From: Acidobacteriota bacterium
Lineage (GTDB): Bacteria; Acidobacteriota; Terriglobia; Acidiferrales; UBA7541
Assembly (NCBI GenBank): GCA_003224235.1
Contig: QHYU01000153.1
Coordinates: 1-60,051 of the forward strand
DNA: 60,051 nt
Direction of reading: 5' to 3'
Below, in pieces: positions 9,043-18,434 of this stretch (the stretch's first letter is position 1; every line of letters starts with the position of its first letter). The notes beneath the pieces were generated by a model. It saw nothing but the letters and a program-made list of their open reading frames with translations. It searched no databases and was not told the origin of the DNA. Both the position numbers and the translations under genes were made by a program.

Positions 9043-10290
9043 ATGAAAATCGCGCTTGGTGTCTCCGGAGGCGTGGCGGCTTACAAGGCGGCCGAGTTGG
9101 TGCGCCGGCTGCAGCAGGAAAAGCTGGACGTGCAGGTGGTCATGACGCGCAGCGCCCAGGAGTTCGTTGCCCCGCTAACCTTTGCTGCGCTCACCGGGCA
9201 GAAGGTGATCACCGAAATGTTTAGCGCCGACGCTGGCGCGCCGGCCAACGTCGAGAGCGCCATCGAGCACATCGCCGTGGCGCAGCGCATCGACCTGTTG
9301 GTGATTGCGCCGGCCACAGCCAATGTGCTGGCCAAGCTCGCGCGCGGCATCGCCGACGACTTCCTGACCACGCTACATCTGGCCACCACAGCTCCGGTGG
9401 TGGTCGCGCCGGCGATGAACGTAAACATGTGGGAGCACCCCGCCACGCAGGAAAATGTGGAAGCGCTTCGCGCGCGGGGTGTGCGCATCGTCGAGCCCGA
9501 CGAGGGTTATCTGGCCTGCGGGATGACCGGAGCGGGGCGGTTGGCGGGCGTCGAAGCCATCGCGCGGGCGGTTTGCGAGGTGCTGGGCATCCGGCATGAC
9601 TTCGACGGCGAGACCGCTCTAGTCACCGCCGGACCGACCTGCGAGGACCTGGACCCGGTGCGGTTCCTCACGAATCGCTCATCGGGCAAAATGGGCTATG
9701 CCCTGGCGGATGCCGCTGGGCGCCGCGGCGCTCGAGTAATCCTGATCAGCGGCCCGACGGCGCTGGAGCCGCCCGCGGGCGTCGAGCTGGTTTCGGTGCG
9801 AACCACTGAGGAGATGTATCGCGCCGTGCTGGAACGCGCAACCGAATGCACGGTGGTCATCAAGGCCGCCGCCGTCGCTGATTATCGGCCGGTGTCACCG
9901 CATTCCAAAAAACTGAAACGCGGCGCGGGCCGCCTGACGCTTGAGCTCGAGCCGACGCCGGATATCCTGTCCGACCTTGCGCGCGAGAAGGGCGATCGCA
10001 TCCTGGTGGGCTTTGCCGCGGAGACAGATCATGTCTCCGAGCACGCGCGCGAGAAGCTGCGGGCCAAGCGCGCCGACTTGATTGTGGCCAACGACGTCAC
10101 ACAAGAGGGCGCGGGGTTCGACCACGAAACCAATATCGTCTCCCTCTTCACTCGGGATGGACGAGAGCTTTCACTGCCGCGGATGAGCAAGTTCGACGTC
10201 GCCAACCGCATTCTCGACGAAGTCCTCCGGCTGCGGCACGCCTCGCGGCAGGTGCCCACGGTCGAAGGCGCCCCCGGACCCGACACTTAA
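9043..10290 (+). CDS. coaBC: Bifunctional phosphopantothenoylcysteine decarboxylase/synthetase CoaBC
   Basis: The 415-residue protein carries two consecutive steps of coenzyme A synthesis. The N-terminal CoaC half is a flavoprotein decarboxylase (GVSGGVAAYKAAELVRRL, the HIAVAQRIDLLVIAPATAN segment, PAMNVNMWEHP with its conserved Asn, and the flap Cys in LACGMTGAGRL). The C-terminal CoaB half ligates cysteine to phosphopantothenate (TAGPTCEDLDPVRFLTNRSS, KAAAVADYRP, LVGFAAETD). Both halves are complete and of normal length. It starts 15 bases after rpoZ and is followed closely by the uracil-DNA glycosylase gene. Confidence 0.96.
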   Translation: MKIALGVSGGVAAYKAAELVRRLQQEKLDVQVVMTRSAQEFVAPLTFAALTGQKVITEMFSADAGAPANVESAIEHIAVAQRIDLLVIAPATANVLAKLARGIADDFLTTLHLATTAPVVVAPAMNVNMWEHPATQENVEALRARGVRIVEPDEGYLACGMTGAGRLAGVEAIARAVCEVLGIRHDFDGETALVTAGPTCEDLDPVRFLTNRSSGKMGYALADAAGRRGARVILISGPTALEPPAGVELVSVRTTEEMYRAVLERATECTVVIKAAAVADYRPVSPHSKKLKRGAGRLTLELEPTPDILSDLAREKGDRILVGFAAETDHVSEHAREKLRAKRADLIVANDVTQEGAGFDHETNIVSLFTRDGRELSLPRMSKFDVANRILDEVLRLRHASRQVPTVEGAPGPDT

Positions 10291-10298
10291 GACAATCG

Positions 10299-11150
10299 AT
10301 GAGCCCGCCGCTCGCAAAAGAGACGCGCGAAAAAGTGGAATCCTGGTTGCGTTACTACGAGGACCTGGGAATTCGCTCCTTCTATCGCGAACGACTCGCC
10401 AACTCTGCCGCCGGCGAAACTGCCCCAGCAAGCAGCTTAGACGCCGCGCGGGGCGAAGGAGAGAAAGAACCGGTTGTACGAGCGGGGGCTGCTGCTTTAC
10501 GCGCGCCGGTGACGCCCGCCACGAAAATTCCGACGCTGCCCATCGTGCAGGGTCCTTCATTGTTTGAAGCGGCCGAGCGAGTTGAGGGCGATACGCTTGA
10601 ACGCATTCGCGAGGACATCGGCGATTGCACTCGCTGCCGGCTCCACAAGCATCGCACTAATATTGTCTTTGGAGTCGGCAATCCGAAAGCCGAACTGGTC
10701 TTCATCGGCGAGGGTCCAGGGCACGACGAAGATATCCAGGGCATCCCGTTCGTAGGCCGCGCGGGACAGTTGCTCACGCAGATGATCGAGGCCATGGGCC
10801 TGCGCCGCGACGACGTCTATATCTGCAATGTGATTAAGTGCCGGCCTCCCGAGAATCGAACTCCGGAAAAAGACGAAATTGCCACCTGCTCACCCTTTCT
10901 GCTCCGCCAGCTCGCTGTCATCGCGCCCCGGGTGATCGTCTGCTTGGGCAACGTGGCCGCGCAGACGCTGCTCGGCACCCATAAGTCCATTTCAACCTTC
11001 CGCGGCCAGTGGTTCGATTTTCGTGGCTCGCGCCTGCTCGCCACCTATCACCCGGCCTACTTGCTGCGGAACCCCGCCGCCAAGGGCGAGGTTTGGAAGG
11101 ACCTGCAGAAGGTCATGACTGTTCTCGGCCTCCGACCGAAGAAGCGCTAG
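10299..11150 (+). CDS. Family 4 (Fe-S) uracil-DNA glycosylase
   Basis: The C-terminal 190 residues match a type-4 uracil-DNA glycosylase: [16 protein letters not shown] with the first two cluster cysteines, [20 protein letters not shown] as the catalytic and uracil-binding loop, [13 protein letters not shown], and [10 protein letters not shown] with the DNA-binding His. Further cysteines (ATCSPFL, CLGNVA) complete a probable 4Fe-4S set. The enzyme removes uracil from DNA at the start of base-excision repair. The first 100 residues are a variable, Ala/Glu-rich extension of unknown use. Start ATG at 10299 is eight bases after coaBC. Confidence 0.9.
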   Translation: MSPPLAKETREKVESWLRYYEDLGIRSFYRERLANSAAGETAPASSLDAARGEGEKEPVVRAGAAALRAPVTPATKIPTLPIVQGPSLFEAAERVEGDTLERIREDIGDCTRCRLHKHRTNIVFGVGNPKAELVFIGEGPGHDEDIQGIPFVGRAGQLLTQMIEAMGLRRDDVYICNVIKCRPPENRTPEKDEIATCSPFLLRQLAVIAPRVIVCLGNVAAQTLLGTHKSISTFRGQWFDFRGSRLLATYHPAYLLRNPAAKGEVWKDLQKVMTVLGLRPKKR

Positions 11151-11270
11151 TGCCGTTCCAACCTCTGAACTAGTTCTTTTCACAAACCAGCGTCTGATGC
11201 AGGATTTTCTTCTCAATTCGTTATTCGGCTCAAATAGGTGGGAAGGCACTAGCAGAAAGGTTTCAATCTG

Positions 11271-11356
11271 TCATTCCGAGCGAAGCGAGGAATCTCTCTG
11301 CTCACGAAATCAAGCACTCAGAGAGATTCCTCGTCGCCTTCGGCTCCTCGGAATGA
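11271..11356. repeat. Inverted repeat of the TCATTCCGAGCGAAG type
   Basis: Between the glycosylase gene and priA the sequence TCATTCCGAGCGAAGCGAGG plus AATCTCTCTG (11271-11300) is answered by its near reverse complement at 11318-11356. The two arms pair over most of their length, with a few extra bases in the right arm (TCGCCTTCGG). The loop is about 17 bases. Short repeats of this look are scattered in acidobacterial and other soil genomes, from memory. The rest of 11151-11539 shows no gene on either strand. Confidence 0.7.
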
Positions 11357-11539
11357 CGACATGATGAGTTTTTCAGCAGCCTGCTAGAAGCCGTCGTCGC
11401 AGACCGCGTGGAGAAAAGAGCCGCCTCTGAACAGGCCACAGGTCGCAACTCCCGCCTTCGCTCGGGACAAGTGCCGTGCCCCCTACGGCCGCGGCGTTTG
11501 CCTGTCATTCCGGCGCAACTGATACACTACTCCTCGCCA

Positions 11540-14023
11540 ATGGTTCCTCGCTTCTGCGAAGTCGCGCTCGCGGTCCCCCTGCGCACAACTTTTACCTACG
11601 CAGTACCCGATTCGCTCGCTGAAGTTGTCGTGGCTGGCAGCCGTGTCGTGGTTCCGTTTCGCAATCGCGCGCTGGTCGGCGTAGCGCTCGGGCTCACTGA
11701 CCGACAGCCGGAGGTCGAGCAGATCAAGGAAATCGTCGAGGTGCTCGACCCCATTCCTGCGCTGCCGCCGCGCTTGATCGAACTGGGTTGCTGGGTCGCC
11801 AGCTACTACCTGGCGCCTCCCGGCGAAGTCTTCCGCGCGATGCTGCCCCCGGTGGTTGAGCTGCGACACGAGCGCGAATTGCGCCTCACCGTGTCCGGCC
11901 GGGAGTATCTAGAAGAACTCGCCGCGCTCGCCAACCGCAGCGAGGCGGAAGTTGCCGAACATGCCCTGCTCCAACTAAGCGAGGTTGAGGGGAAGCCGAT
12001 TCGCAGCGACCGCCTCAGGAAACTTCCCGGTGGTCCAGCGGCTGCAGCGCGGCTTTTGCGCCGCGGTCAACTCGAGGCGCGTGGGGTGACGCGGCATCGC
12101 CGGACGCGCACGCAGAAGATCGTAGCGTGGAACATTGAGGCCCCAATGGAAGTGCAGTCGATGGCGAAGTCCGAGGCCAAGCCCCAGACGGCCCGCGAAG
12201 CCGAAGAGCGCATCCGCCATGTGCTCACGGACGAGCGAGGGCCGCTGCCCATGCGGCTCCTGCTCGGCGAGGCCGGAGTGACGCCCGCGACGGTCGAGCG
12301 CCTGGCCAAGCTTGGCAAGCTCCGAGTTTGGGAGGAGCCCCTCGCCGTGGAAGAGGATCTCTTCGAGGCGGGCTTCACCCTTCCGACGAACGTCTTGAAT
12401 GAGGAGCAGAAGCGCGCGCTGGCTGAGATCCAGGCCTGGGTGGACGCCGGCGCGTTCACCGTCGGGTTGCTGTACGGGGTCACCGGGAGCGGCAAGACGG
12501 AAGTGTACCTGCGCGCGGTGGAGATGGCGCTGGCCCGCGGCCGCACGGCGCTCATCCTGGTGCCGGAGATCGCGCTGACGCTCTGGGTGGGCCGGCTGTG
12601 CCGGGCCTGGTTCGGAGCCCGGCTGAACGACGGTGTTGCAGTGCTGCACAGCGCCCTGCCGGACGTGGAGCGGGCGCGCGAGTGGTGGCGCGTGCGCCGC
12701 GGTGAGGCGCGCGTAGTGGTCGGCACGCGCTCGGCGGTATTCGCGCCGCTGGAAAACCTGGGTCTGGTGATCGTGGACGAGGAGCAGGAGTCCAGCTACA
12801 AGCAGGAAGAGACGCCGCGCTATCACGGTCGCGATACCGCGATCGTGCGCGCCAAGCTGGAGAGCGCTGTAGCGGTGCTCGGCTCGGCCACGCCATCGCT
12901 TGAAAGCTTTCATCACGCGCGCGAGGGCAAGTATCGCCTGTTGCAGTTGGAGACAAGAGTGGAGAACCGCCCGCTGGCGCGGGTCGAGGTGGTGGACCTG
13001 CGCGAAGAGTTTCGGCGGACGCACCGCTTCGGGTCGGCGTCGGAGGCGCTGCGCGCGGCCATGTCCGAGCGGCTGGAAAGCGGCACGCAGTCGCTTGTAT
13101 TGATCAACCGCCGCGGTTATTCCTGGTTTGTGCTGTGCCGGGGCTGCGGTGCTGCCGTGCAGTGCGAGAACTGCAGCATCTCGCTAACCTATCACAAGCG
13201 GCGCGAGCGGTTGGTCTGCCACTACTGTGGCTACTCCCGCCGCGTGCCCAAGACTTGCCCAAAGTGCGAGTCAGAGCACGTCTACTTCTTCGGGGAGGGC
13301 GCTGAACAACTCGAAGAGCGCTTGCGCGAGGAATTTCCCGGAGCGCGGATTGCGCGGCTGGACCGCGACACGGCCCGCACCAAGCGCGAATACCAGCGAG
13401 TGCTGGGTGCGTTCGCTGCTGGCAAGCTCGATATCCTGGTGGGCACGCAGATGGTGGCGAAGGGACACGACTTCCAGCGCGTCACTCTGGTGGGCGTGGT
13501 CGCGGCCGATACCTCTCTGGCCCTGCCGGATTTCCGTGCCGCCGAACGCACCTTCCAGTTGCTCACGCAGGTGGCCGGACGGGCCGGACGCGGCGAGCTC
13601 CCCGGCGTCGTTTTAGTGGAGACTTACTATCCTGAGCACTACGCCATCCAGCTCGCGGCGAGACAGGACTACCGCGCGTTTTTCGAGAAGGAGCTGCACT
13701 TTCGCCGCCTGATGCACTACCCGCCGTTCACAGCGCTGGCAAACGTGATCGTGCGGGACCGCAAGGTGGAGAACGCCGTCCGCTGGTCGCGCCAGTTGGC
13801 CGGATTCTTCGCGCCGCAGGAGTCGCACGGCATCAAGGTGCTTGGTCCGGCGGCGGCCCCGCTGGCGCGTTTGAGGCGCGAATACCGCTTCCAGTTTCTC
13901 CTCAAGGCGCCCCGGCGCGCGCAGCTCACCCGCGCGCTTGCGGCGGGTCTGGATTTCTGCGCGCGAAAGCAGATTCCCGAAAGCGCCGTGATTGTAGATG
14001 TGGACCCGGTTAGCCTGTTCTGA
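11540..14023 (+). CDS. priA: Primosomal protein N' (replication restart helicase PriA)
   Basis: A superfamily 2 helicase that reloads the replisome at stalled forks. The N-terminal 3'-DNA-binding domain begins FCEVALAVPLRTTFTYAVP. The helicase core has Walker A GVTGSGKTEVYL, Walker B IVDEEQ, GSATPSLES and later VGTQMVAKGHDF and QVAGRAGRGE. A zinc-binding insert with paired cysteines (CRGCGAAVQCENC, CHYCGYS, CPKCESE) lies between 13137 and 13270. The frame is open back to 11408, but the ATG at 11540 puts the N-terminus at the usual family position and gives 827 residues. The stop is only two bases from the convergent permease stop. Confidence 0.95.
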   Translation: MVPRFCEVALAVPLRTTFTYAVPDSLAEVVVAGSRVVVPFRNRALVGVALGLTDRQPEVEQIKEIVEVLDPIPALPPRLIELGCWVASYYLAPPGEVFRAMLPPVVELRHERELRLTVSGREYLEELAALANRSEAEVAEHALLQLSEVEGKPIRSDRLRKLPGGPAAAARLLRRGQLEARGVTRHRRTRTQKIVAWNIEAPMEVQSMAKSEAKPQTAREAEERIRHVLTDERGPLPMRLLLGEAGVTPATVERLAKLGKLRVWEEPLAVEEDLFEAGFTLPTNVLNEEQKRALAEIQAWVDAGAFTVGLLYGVTGSGKTEVYLRAVEMALARGRTALILVPEIALTLWVGRLCRAWFGARLNDGVAVLHSALPDVERAREWWRVRRGEARVVVGTRSAVFAPLENLGLVIVDEEQESSYKQEETPRYHGRDTAIVRAKLESAVAVLGSATPSLESFHHAREGKYRLLQLETRVENRPLARVEVVDLREEFRRTHRFGSASEALRAAMSERLESGTQSLVLINRRGYSWFVLCRGCGAAVQCENCSISLTYHKRRERLVCHYCGYSRRVPKTCPKCESEHVYFFGEGAEQLEERLREEFPGARIARLDRDTARTKREYQRVLGAFAAGKLDILVGTQMVAKGHDFQRVTLVGVVAADTSLALPDFRAAERTFQLLTQVAGRAGRGELPGVVLVETYYPEHYAIQLAARQDYRAFFEKELHFRRLMHYPPFTALANVIVRDRKVENAVRWSRQLAGFFAPQESHGIKVLGPAAAPLARLRREYRFQFLLKAPRRAQLTRALAAGLDFCARKQIPESAVIVDVDPVSLF

Positions 14024-14025
14024 GT

Positions 14026-15345
14026 TCAAGCGCTGCGAGCGCGGGGGCGCCAGATCAGATACGCGGGCAGGCCAAGCAGCACGATGCCGATACCTACGGC
14101 CGCACCGCGAGGCGCCGCGGCAATCGTGTTGATAACCAGTGCAGCGGACGCCGCAACGAACAGTAATGGTGTCCACGGGTAACCTGGGACGCGATAGGGT
14201 CGGATCGCATCCGGACTCCGACGCCGATAGACGAAAATGCTTGCCGCGGCCAGTCCGTAGAAAATCCAGCCGGCGAAGATGACGTATGTGAACAGTTGCT
14301 GGAAGGTGCCCGTCCAGGCCAGCAGCGCTGACCAGACTCCTCCGGCCAGAACCGCAATCGCAGGCGTCCGAAAGCGCGGATGCACCTCGGCGAGGCGGCG
14401 AAAGAAGAGACCATCGGCGGCCATGGCATAGAAGACGCGCGGAGCGGTCAGTTGGATGCTGTTCGCGCCGCTGAAGACCGAGATGAGGATGGTCAGTGCG
14501 ACCCCTTTGGCCGCGGCCGGGTTCAAGACCCTTGCCACCGAGCTGGCCGCGATTGCGTTCGATTGAGCGGTATCTGTGGGGCCCAAGGCGACCAAATAGG
14601 CGGCGTTCGCGAGCAGGTAGATCGCAATCAGAAACACAGTACCGGCCAGAAAGGCGCGCGGGAAGTCGCGCTGTGGATCGAGCGCTTCGCCAGCGCTGTA
14701 AGAGGCAAATTGCCAGCCCTCATAGGCCCAGAGCACCGCAATCATCGCCACACCACAGTTGGAGAGAAGAGAGCGGTCTGCATGTGCCGGCCAGAGCGCG
14801 GGGGCTATGTCCGAGTAGCTCTGCCCGAGCAAGAACAGAACCGCGCTCATCGCCAAAACGGCGCCGACTTTGATGAGCGTCGTCCAGTTTTGCAGGTCCG
14901 CGCTCTGCCGCGTACTCAGCGCGTTCACCGCCGTGACCACAGCAATCATCGCAACGGAAACGATCTTTGCGACTAGCGGCGGCATCCGCACCACTTCGCC
15001 CAGATAGGTGCTGAACGCGACTGCGAGCGTCGCCACCGAGCCGCTCGCGATCACCAGAAACAGCGTCCAACCGTAGAGAAATGCCGGTAGCCGCCCGAAA
15101 CAATCACGGATGTAAACGTAAAGACCGCCCGCCGCCGGGTTCATAGCGGCGAGTTCGCCATAGGTGAGCGCGCCCAGCAGCGACAGGACTCCGCCACCCA
15201 ACCACACCAGCAGCGCCAGGCCCACTGAGCCCTCCACCTGGCGGAGGATCGCGCCGGGCACGAGAAAGATTCCCGAGCCGATTACCGACCCAATGATGAG
15301 CAGGATCAGGTCGCGGAGACCGAGCGTGCGCGCCAAGGTGGTCAT
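14026..15345 (-). CDS. APC-superfamily amino acid permease
   Basis: The 439-residue membrane protein has about 12 hydrophobic helices. The substrate-binding unwound helix near the N-terminus is IIGSVIGSGIFLVPG, the standard APC motif, followed by TYGELAAMNPAAGGLYVYIR. It probably imports or exchanges amino acids, but substrate cannot be read from sequence. The frame is open upstream to 15600, yet the ATG at 15345 starts directly before the conserved TLGLRDLILLIIG segment, so the longer reading is unlikely. It is convergent with priA, with 2 bases between the stops. No partner gene is obvious; the same-strand protease gene ends 241 bases upstream of its start. Confidence 0.88.
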   Translation of the reverse strand: MTTLARTLGLRDLILLIIGSVIGSGIFLVPGAILRQVEGSVGLALLVWLGGGVLSLLGALTYGELAAMNPAAGGLYVYIRDCFGRLPAFLYGWTLFLVIASGSVATLAVAFSTYLGEVVRMPPLVAKIVSVAMIAVVTAVNALSTRQSADLQNWTTLIKVGAVLAMSAVLFLLGQSYSDIAPALWPAHADRSLLSNCGVAMIAVLWAYEGWQFASYSAGEALDPQRDFPRAFLAGTVFLIAIYLLANAAYLVALGPTDTAQSNAIAASSVARVLNPAAAKGVALTILISVFSGANSIQLTAPRVFYAMAADGLFFRRLAEVHPRFRTPAIAVLAGGVWSALLAWTGTFQQLFTYVIFAGWIFYGLAAASIFVYRRRSPDAIRPYRVPGYPWTPLLFVAASAALVINTIAAAPRGAAVGIGIVLLGLPAYLIWRPRARSA

Positions 15346-15586
15346 TGGGTGCCGCGGAGCGCGGAAAGTCCGCTCATTGCCGCGCGGATCATACTTTGTT
15401 TGTAGTGTTGTGCAAAGCGTGGCCGCACCCGAGCGTCTAGCAATGCCGCTTGATAGCACCGCTACCCGACGGGGCAGGAGCTTCACCTGCGATACAAGAA
15501 GGGAGGCAATAGGAAGGCCTTTCAGCACCTGAGCCCTGTTCGGTTCAGTCCGGCCTCTGGGCTTCTTCACGAGATAACCGATGGAC

Positions 15587-16585
15587 CTACTTCTCGACAA
15601 GTGTGATGGGCACGGGCATAAAGCATAGGACGAAAATGACTATAGCGATGGCGGCCCACACCAGCCGCTTGTTGTCGAGCGGTTCCCAGCGGTTGAGCAG
15701 CGGTGGGTGGCGAAAGCCCAGCAGCAGAATCAACGCCGCCCAGACCAACCAACCGCTCCACCACTTTGCCAGCGGCAGCAACAGGAGCGCTACGCCCAAC
15801 GAGATAAGGCGGTGCCGCTCGCTTGCCACCGAGTACAGGATGTGCCCCCCGTCGAACTGGCCGGCGGGGAGCAAATTCAGCGCCGTGGCGAACAGACCCA
15901 CCCAAGCAGCGCGGCCCACCGGATGCAGCAGGAGGTCCCTAGGCAAAACGCCAGGGCGCAACCATGTGATCAGCAGCCGCGCCAGCAGCGGATCGCCGAA
16001 GATCACCGGCGAGCCAGCCTGCGCCGCCGGCACAACCTTGGAATAAGCGATGGCGATTGCCAGCGCCGGCATGGCGAGCAGAAAGCCCACCACGGGTCCG
16101 GCTAAGCCGACATCGAACAGCGCCTTACGGTTTATGATTGGTGAGCGGATGCGGATGAACGCGCCTAGGGTTCCGAACAGCGTCGGCGCAGGAAGGAAAT
16201 AGGGATAGCTGGCCGAGATCGAATAGTAGCGGCAGGCGAAGTAGTGGCCCAACTCGTGCGCCAGCAGGATACTGATCAAGGTGAACGAGAACGGGATGCC
16301 GGCCAGCAAGACTCGCGGCTCGGTGAAGATCGCGAGGTAAGGGCTGAGGAAGTCGTCAAACGACGGCGCTTGGCCGTTTGCGTAATCGGCGGCAAACTGC
16401 ACCCCGGCCGCAAGGGTGGAGAGCAGTGTGAGCATGAACAGCGCTACAGCGATCGCCAGCGAGCGCCGCCCTCGCGCCACGGGCGGTTGAGAGCTGCCGC
16501 CCAGTGAAACGCGAGGCGGCAGCGGCAGCATCTCGCTCCGGGAGATCTGGCTGGGAATGCGACCGTATCCGTTGTCGCTGCTCAT
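15587..16585 (-). CDS. Site-2 protease family (M50) membrane metalloprotease
   Basis: The 332-residue polytopic protein has the zinc-binding HELGH (residues LLAHELGHYFACRYY) within a membrane segment and the second zinc-ligand motif LNLLPAGQFDGGHIL, in which the Asp completes the site. These define site-2 proteases, which cut membrane-embedded substrates such as anti-sigma factors or remnant signal peptides. No PDZ domain is visible, so it is a compact form rather than RseP-like. The first 40 residues are probably cytoplasmic, with Pro/Ser-rich stretches. The gene runs in the same direction as the HU-like gene 92 bases upstream and may be co-transcribed with it. Confidence 0.9.
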   Translation of the reverse strand: MSSDNGYGRIPSQISRSEMLPLPPRVSLGGSSQPPVARGRRSLAIAVALFMLTLLSTLAAGVQFAADYANGQAPSFDDFLSPYLAIFTEPRVLLAGIPFSFTLISILLAHELGHYFACRYYSISASYPYFLPAPTLFGTLGAFIRIRSPIINRKALFDVGLAGPVVGFLLAMPALAIAIAYSKVVPAAQAGSPVIFGDPLLARLLITWLRPGVLPRDLLLHPVGRAAWVGLFATALNLLPAGQFDGGHILYSVASERHRLISLGVALLLLPLAKWWSGWLVWAALILLLGFRHPPLLNRWEPLDNKRLVWAAIAIVIFVLCFMPVPITLVEK

Positions 16586-16677
16586 TTGTGGTTCGATGCG
16601 CCTGTGGCTCCGCGGGGCTTTCTGCAGTCACTGGGGAAGGGCAGCCCGTCGCAAGTGGAGTTGGTGCAACCGTGTGC

Positions 16678-16944
16678 CTAGAGCGATTGCAGTTCCTTGC
16701 CGGGCTTAAAGCGCACCGCCTTGCCCGGGGGAATACTGACCTCCTCGCCGGTGCGGGGGTTCCGGCCGATGCCGGTTTTTCGGGGCTTGACGTTGAAGAC
16801 GCCGAACTTGCGCAGCTCGATGCGTTCGCCACGCCCGAGCGCATTCTTCATAGCTTCAAAGACGGTTTCCACCGCCTGTTCGGCCTTGGTTCGGGTCACG
16901 CCGGTTCGGCCGACCACTGCGTTAACTATATCCAGCTTAATCAC
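16678..16944 (-). CDS. HU/IHF-type DNA-binding protein
   Basis: An 88-residue histone-like protein with the HU/IHF fold: a helical N-terminus (MIKLDIVNAVVGRTG), then the beta-arm with GERIELRKFGVFNVKPRK and the DNA-intercalating RNPRTGEEVSIP motif, ending in a short helix. Such proteins bend DNA as dimers and aid replication, recombination and sigma-54 activation. The start is GTG at 16944 with a GGAGG five bases ahead. A good promoter lies at 16972-17000 and overlaps that of dcd. Whether it acts as a homodimer (HU) or heterodimer (IHF) cannot be told from sequence. Confidence 0.95.
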   Translation of the reverse strand: MIKLDIVNAVVGRTGVTRTKAEQAVETVFEAMKNALGRGERIELRKFGVFNVKPRKTGIGRNPRTGEEVSIPPGKAVRFKPGKELQSL

Positions 16945-16971
16945 AAGCGCCTCCAGGGCAAAGGGCAGCCT

Positions 16972-17000
16972 ATGCTAGACAGGCAGGTGTGGGTTGTCAA
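16972..17000 (-). promoter_or_regulatory. Promoter of the HU-like gene
   Basis: Reading the minus strand, TTGACA (16995-17000) and TAGCAT (16972-16977) are separated by exactly 17 bases, a strong vegetative promoter by consensus. The -35 hexamer shares six bases with the -35 hexamer of the dcd promoter on the other strand. Confidence 0.65.
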
Positions 17001-17022
17001 GCTGCGCCCACTGTACTAAGAT
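16994..17022 (+). promoter_or_regulatory. Promoter of dcd
   Basis: TTGTCA (16994-16999) and TAAGAT (17017-17022) are separated by 17 bases and lie about 50 bases ahead of the dcd start. The site overlaps the divergent HU-like promoter, so polymerase binding at one is likely to exclude the other. Confidence 0.6.
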
Positions 17023-17073
17023 GCGCTGCTTTTCTCTCCTGCAACTATCCCGCTGTTCCTCCTGGAGGCACGG

Positions 17074-17628
17074 ATGACGGTAAAGTCGGACCGCTGGATC
17101 CGCAAGATGGCGCTCGAGCACCGGATGATCGAGCCGTTTGCGGACCGCCAGGTGCGCGATGGCGTTATCAGCTTCGGCTTGTCGTCGTACGGTTACGATA
17201 TTCGCGTGGCCGATGAGTTCCGCATCTTCACCAACGTCAACTCGACCATTGTGGATCCCAAGCATTTCGATGCGCGCTCCTTTGTCGAGTTCAAGGGCGA
17301 AGTGTGCATCATCCCGCCGAACTCGTTCGCGCTCGGGCGGTCGGTCGAGTACTTCCGCATCCCGCGGGACGTCCTGACGATCTGCGTTGGCAAATCCACC
17401 TACGCGCGCTGCGGCATCATCGTCAATGTCACACCGTTCGAGCCCGAATGGGAGGGCCATGTAACTCTTGAAATCAGCAACACCACCCCCCTGCCCGCCA
17501 AAATCTACGCGAACGAAGGCCTCTGCCAGGTGGTCTTCTTCGTCTCCGACGAAGCCTGCGAAGTCTCCTACAAAGACAAAAAGGGAAAATATCAGGCGCA
17601 GCAGGGAATTGTGCTGCCCCGGCTTTAG
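17074..17628 (+). CDS. dcd: dCTP deaminase
   Basis: The 184-residue protein deaminates dCTP to dUTP, feeding dTMP synthesis. It shows the conserved N-terminal [18 protein letters not shown], the [17 protein letters not shown] segment, and the core [20 protein letters not shown] with catalytic residues in [18 protein letters not shown]. The length is normal for the trimeric Dcd family. Start ATG at 17074 follows a GGAGG at 17063-17067. A bifunctional dCTP deaminase/dUTPase is possible in some lineages, but nothing here decides it. It is convergent with the receiver-PilZ gene that follows. Confidence 0.95.
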   Translation: MTVKSDRWIRKMALEHRMIEPFADRQVRDGVISFGLSSYGYDIRVADEFRIFTNVNSTIVDPKHFDARSFVEFKGEVCIIPPNSFALGRSVEYFRIPRDVLTICVGKSTYARCGIIVNVTPFEPEWEGHVTLEISNTTPLPAKIYANEGLCQVVFFVSDEACEVSYKDKKGKYQAQQGIVLPRL

Positions 17629-17724
17629 ATTGCCGCGCATCCTTGCTGGTCTTCCGCAATCGGAGGCCAAGGCAGGCTTGCTGGCTCCAAACCGGTTCGA
17701 CTGCGGCGTCTCCAAACAAGCTCA

Positions 17725-18414
17725 TTAACGCTCTTTGCCCAAAATCAACGGCAGCAGGAATTCCTGCAACCTTTCCTTTCCGGACACGTCGGCGTCTGCA
17801 AGTTGAAGGCCCATGCAATCATCCCCAACCAGGCGAACGACGCGAGCAGCCACGCAAACCTGTGGCGCCTTCGGCGCAAGTTCGAGGCAGGCTTGAACCG
17901 AAGACCCTACGGGAAACGCGCGATGAGCCTGCACCAGCATGCCGTTCAGACTCAGGTCGAGGGTGCTGCCGATCACTTTCGCTTTGTTCGACTCGATCGA
18001 CACCTTGCAGCTGACCTTCACGCGCTGAAACCGGCGCTTTTCTTGCTGCATAAAACCCTCGGTCGCCCGGATGAGGCGCATCAAGCGGGGCCGGTCAACC
18101 GGCTTGGACAGGAAAAATGTGGCACCGGCCTGGAACGCGCGCATCATCGCGTTCCGGTCTTCATCGCCGGTGATCATCACGATGGGCGTGGTCTGGTTTA
18201 ACTTGGAGGAGCGGATGTGACGCGCTAGTTCGATGCCATCCGGGTGCGGCATGCGAACATCGAGGAAAACAGCGTCAAATTTCTCTTCTCTGATGCGCGC
18301 CGAAGCTTGGGCACTATCGGTCATGGCGTGCGCTTCCAGCTCAGTCGATAATACCTCCCGAAGCAGCTCGCAGAGGACGGGGTCATCATCTACAACAAGA
18401 ACCTTGCTCGGCAT
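17725..18414 (-). CDS. Response regulator with receiver and PilZ domains (A)
   Basis: The protein of about 229 residues joins an N-terminal receiver domain (KVLVVDDDPVL, phosphoacceptor Asp in AVFLDVRMPHPDG, Lys in FFLSKPVDR) to a C-terminal PilZ domain. The c-di-GMP contacts are present: RRFQR as RxxxR and DLSLNG as DxSxxG. Phosphorylation and c-di-GMP could therefore be read by one protein. An upstream GGGAG six bases before the ATG at 18414 favours that start over the ATG at 18420. It is the last gene of a minus-strand run that begins with the hybrid histidine kinase at 22446. Confidence 0.88.
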   Translation of the reverse strand: MPSKVLVVDDDPVLCELLREVLSTELEAHAMTDSAQASARIREEKFDAVFLDVRMPHPDGIELARHIRSSKLNQTTPIVMITGDEDRNAMMRAFQAGATFFLSKPVDRPRLMRLIRATEGFMQQEKRRFQRVKVSCKVSIESNKAKVIGSTLDLSLNGMLVQAHRAFPVGSSVQACLELAPKAPQVCVAARVVRLVGDDCMGLQLADADVSGKERLQEFLLPLILGKER

Positions 18415-18434
18415 GCCCATCTCCCATTGGTCTA

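Noticed and set aside
15346-15600. An N-terminal extension of the amino acid permease
   Set aside because: The extra 85 residues are Arg/Ser-rich with no conserved pattern; the ATG at 15345 fits the family start.
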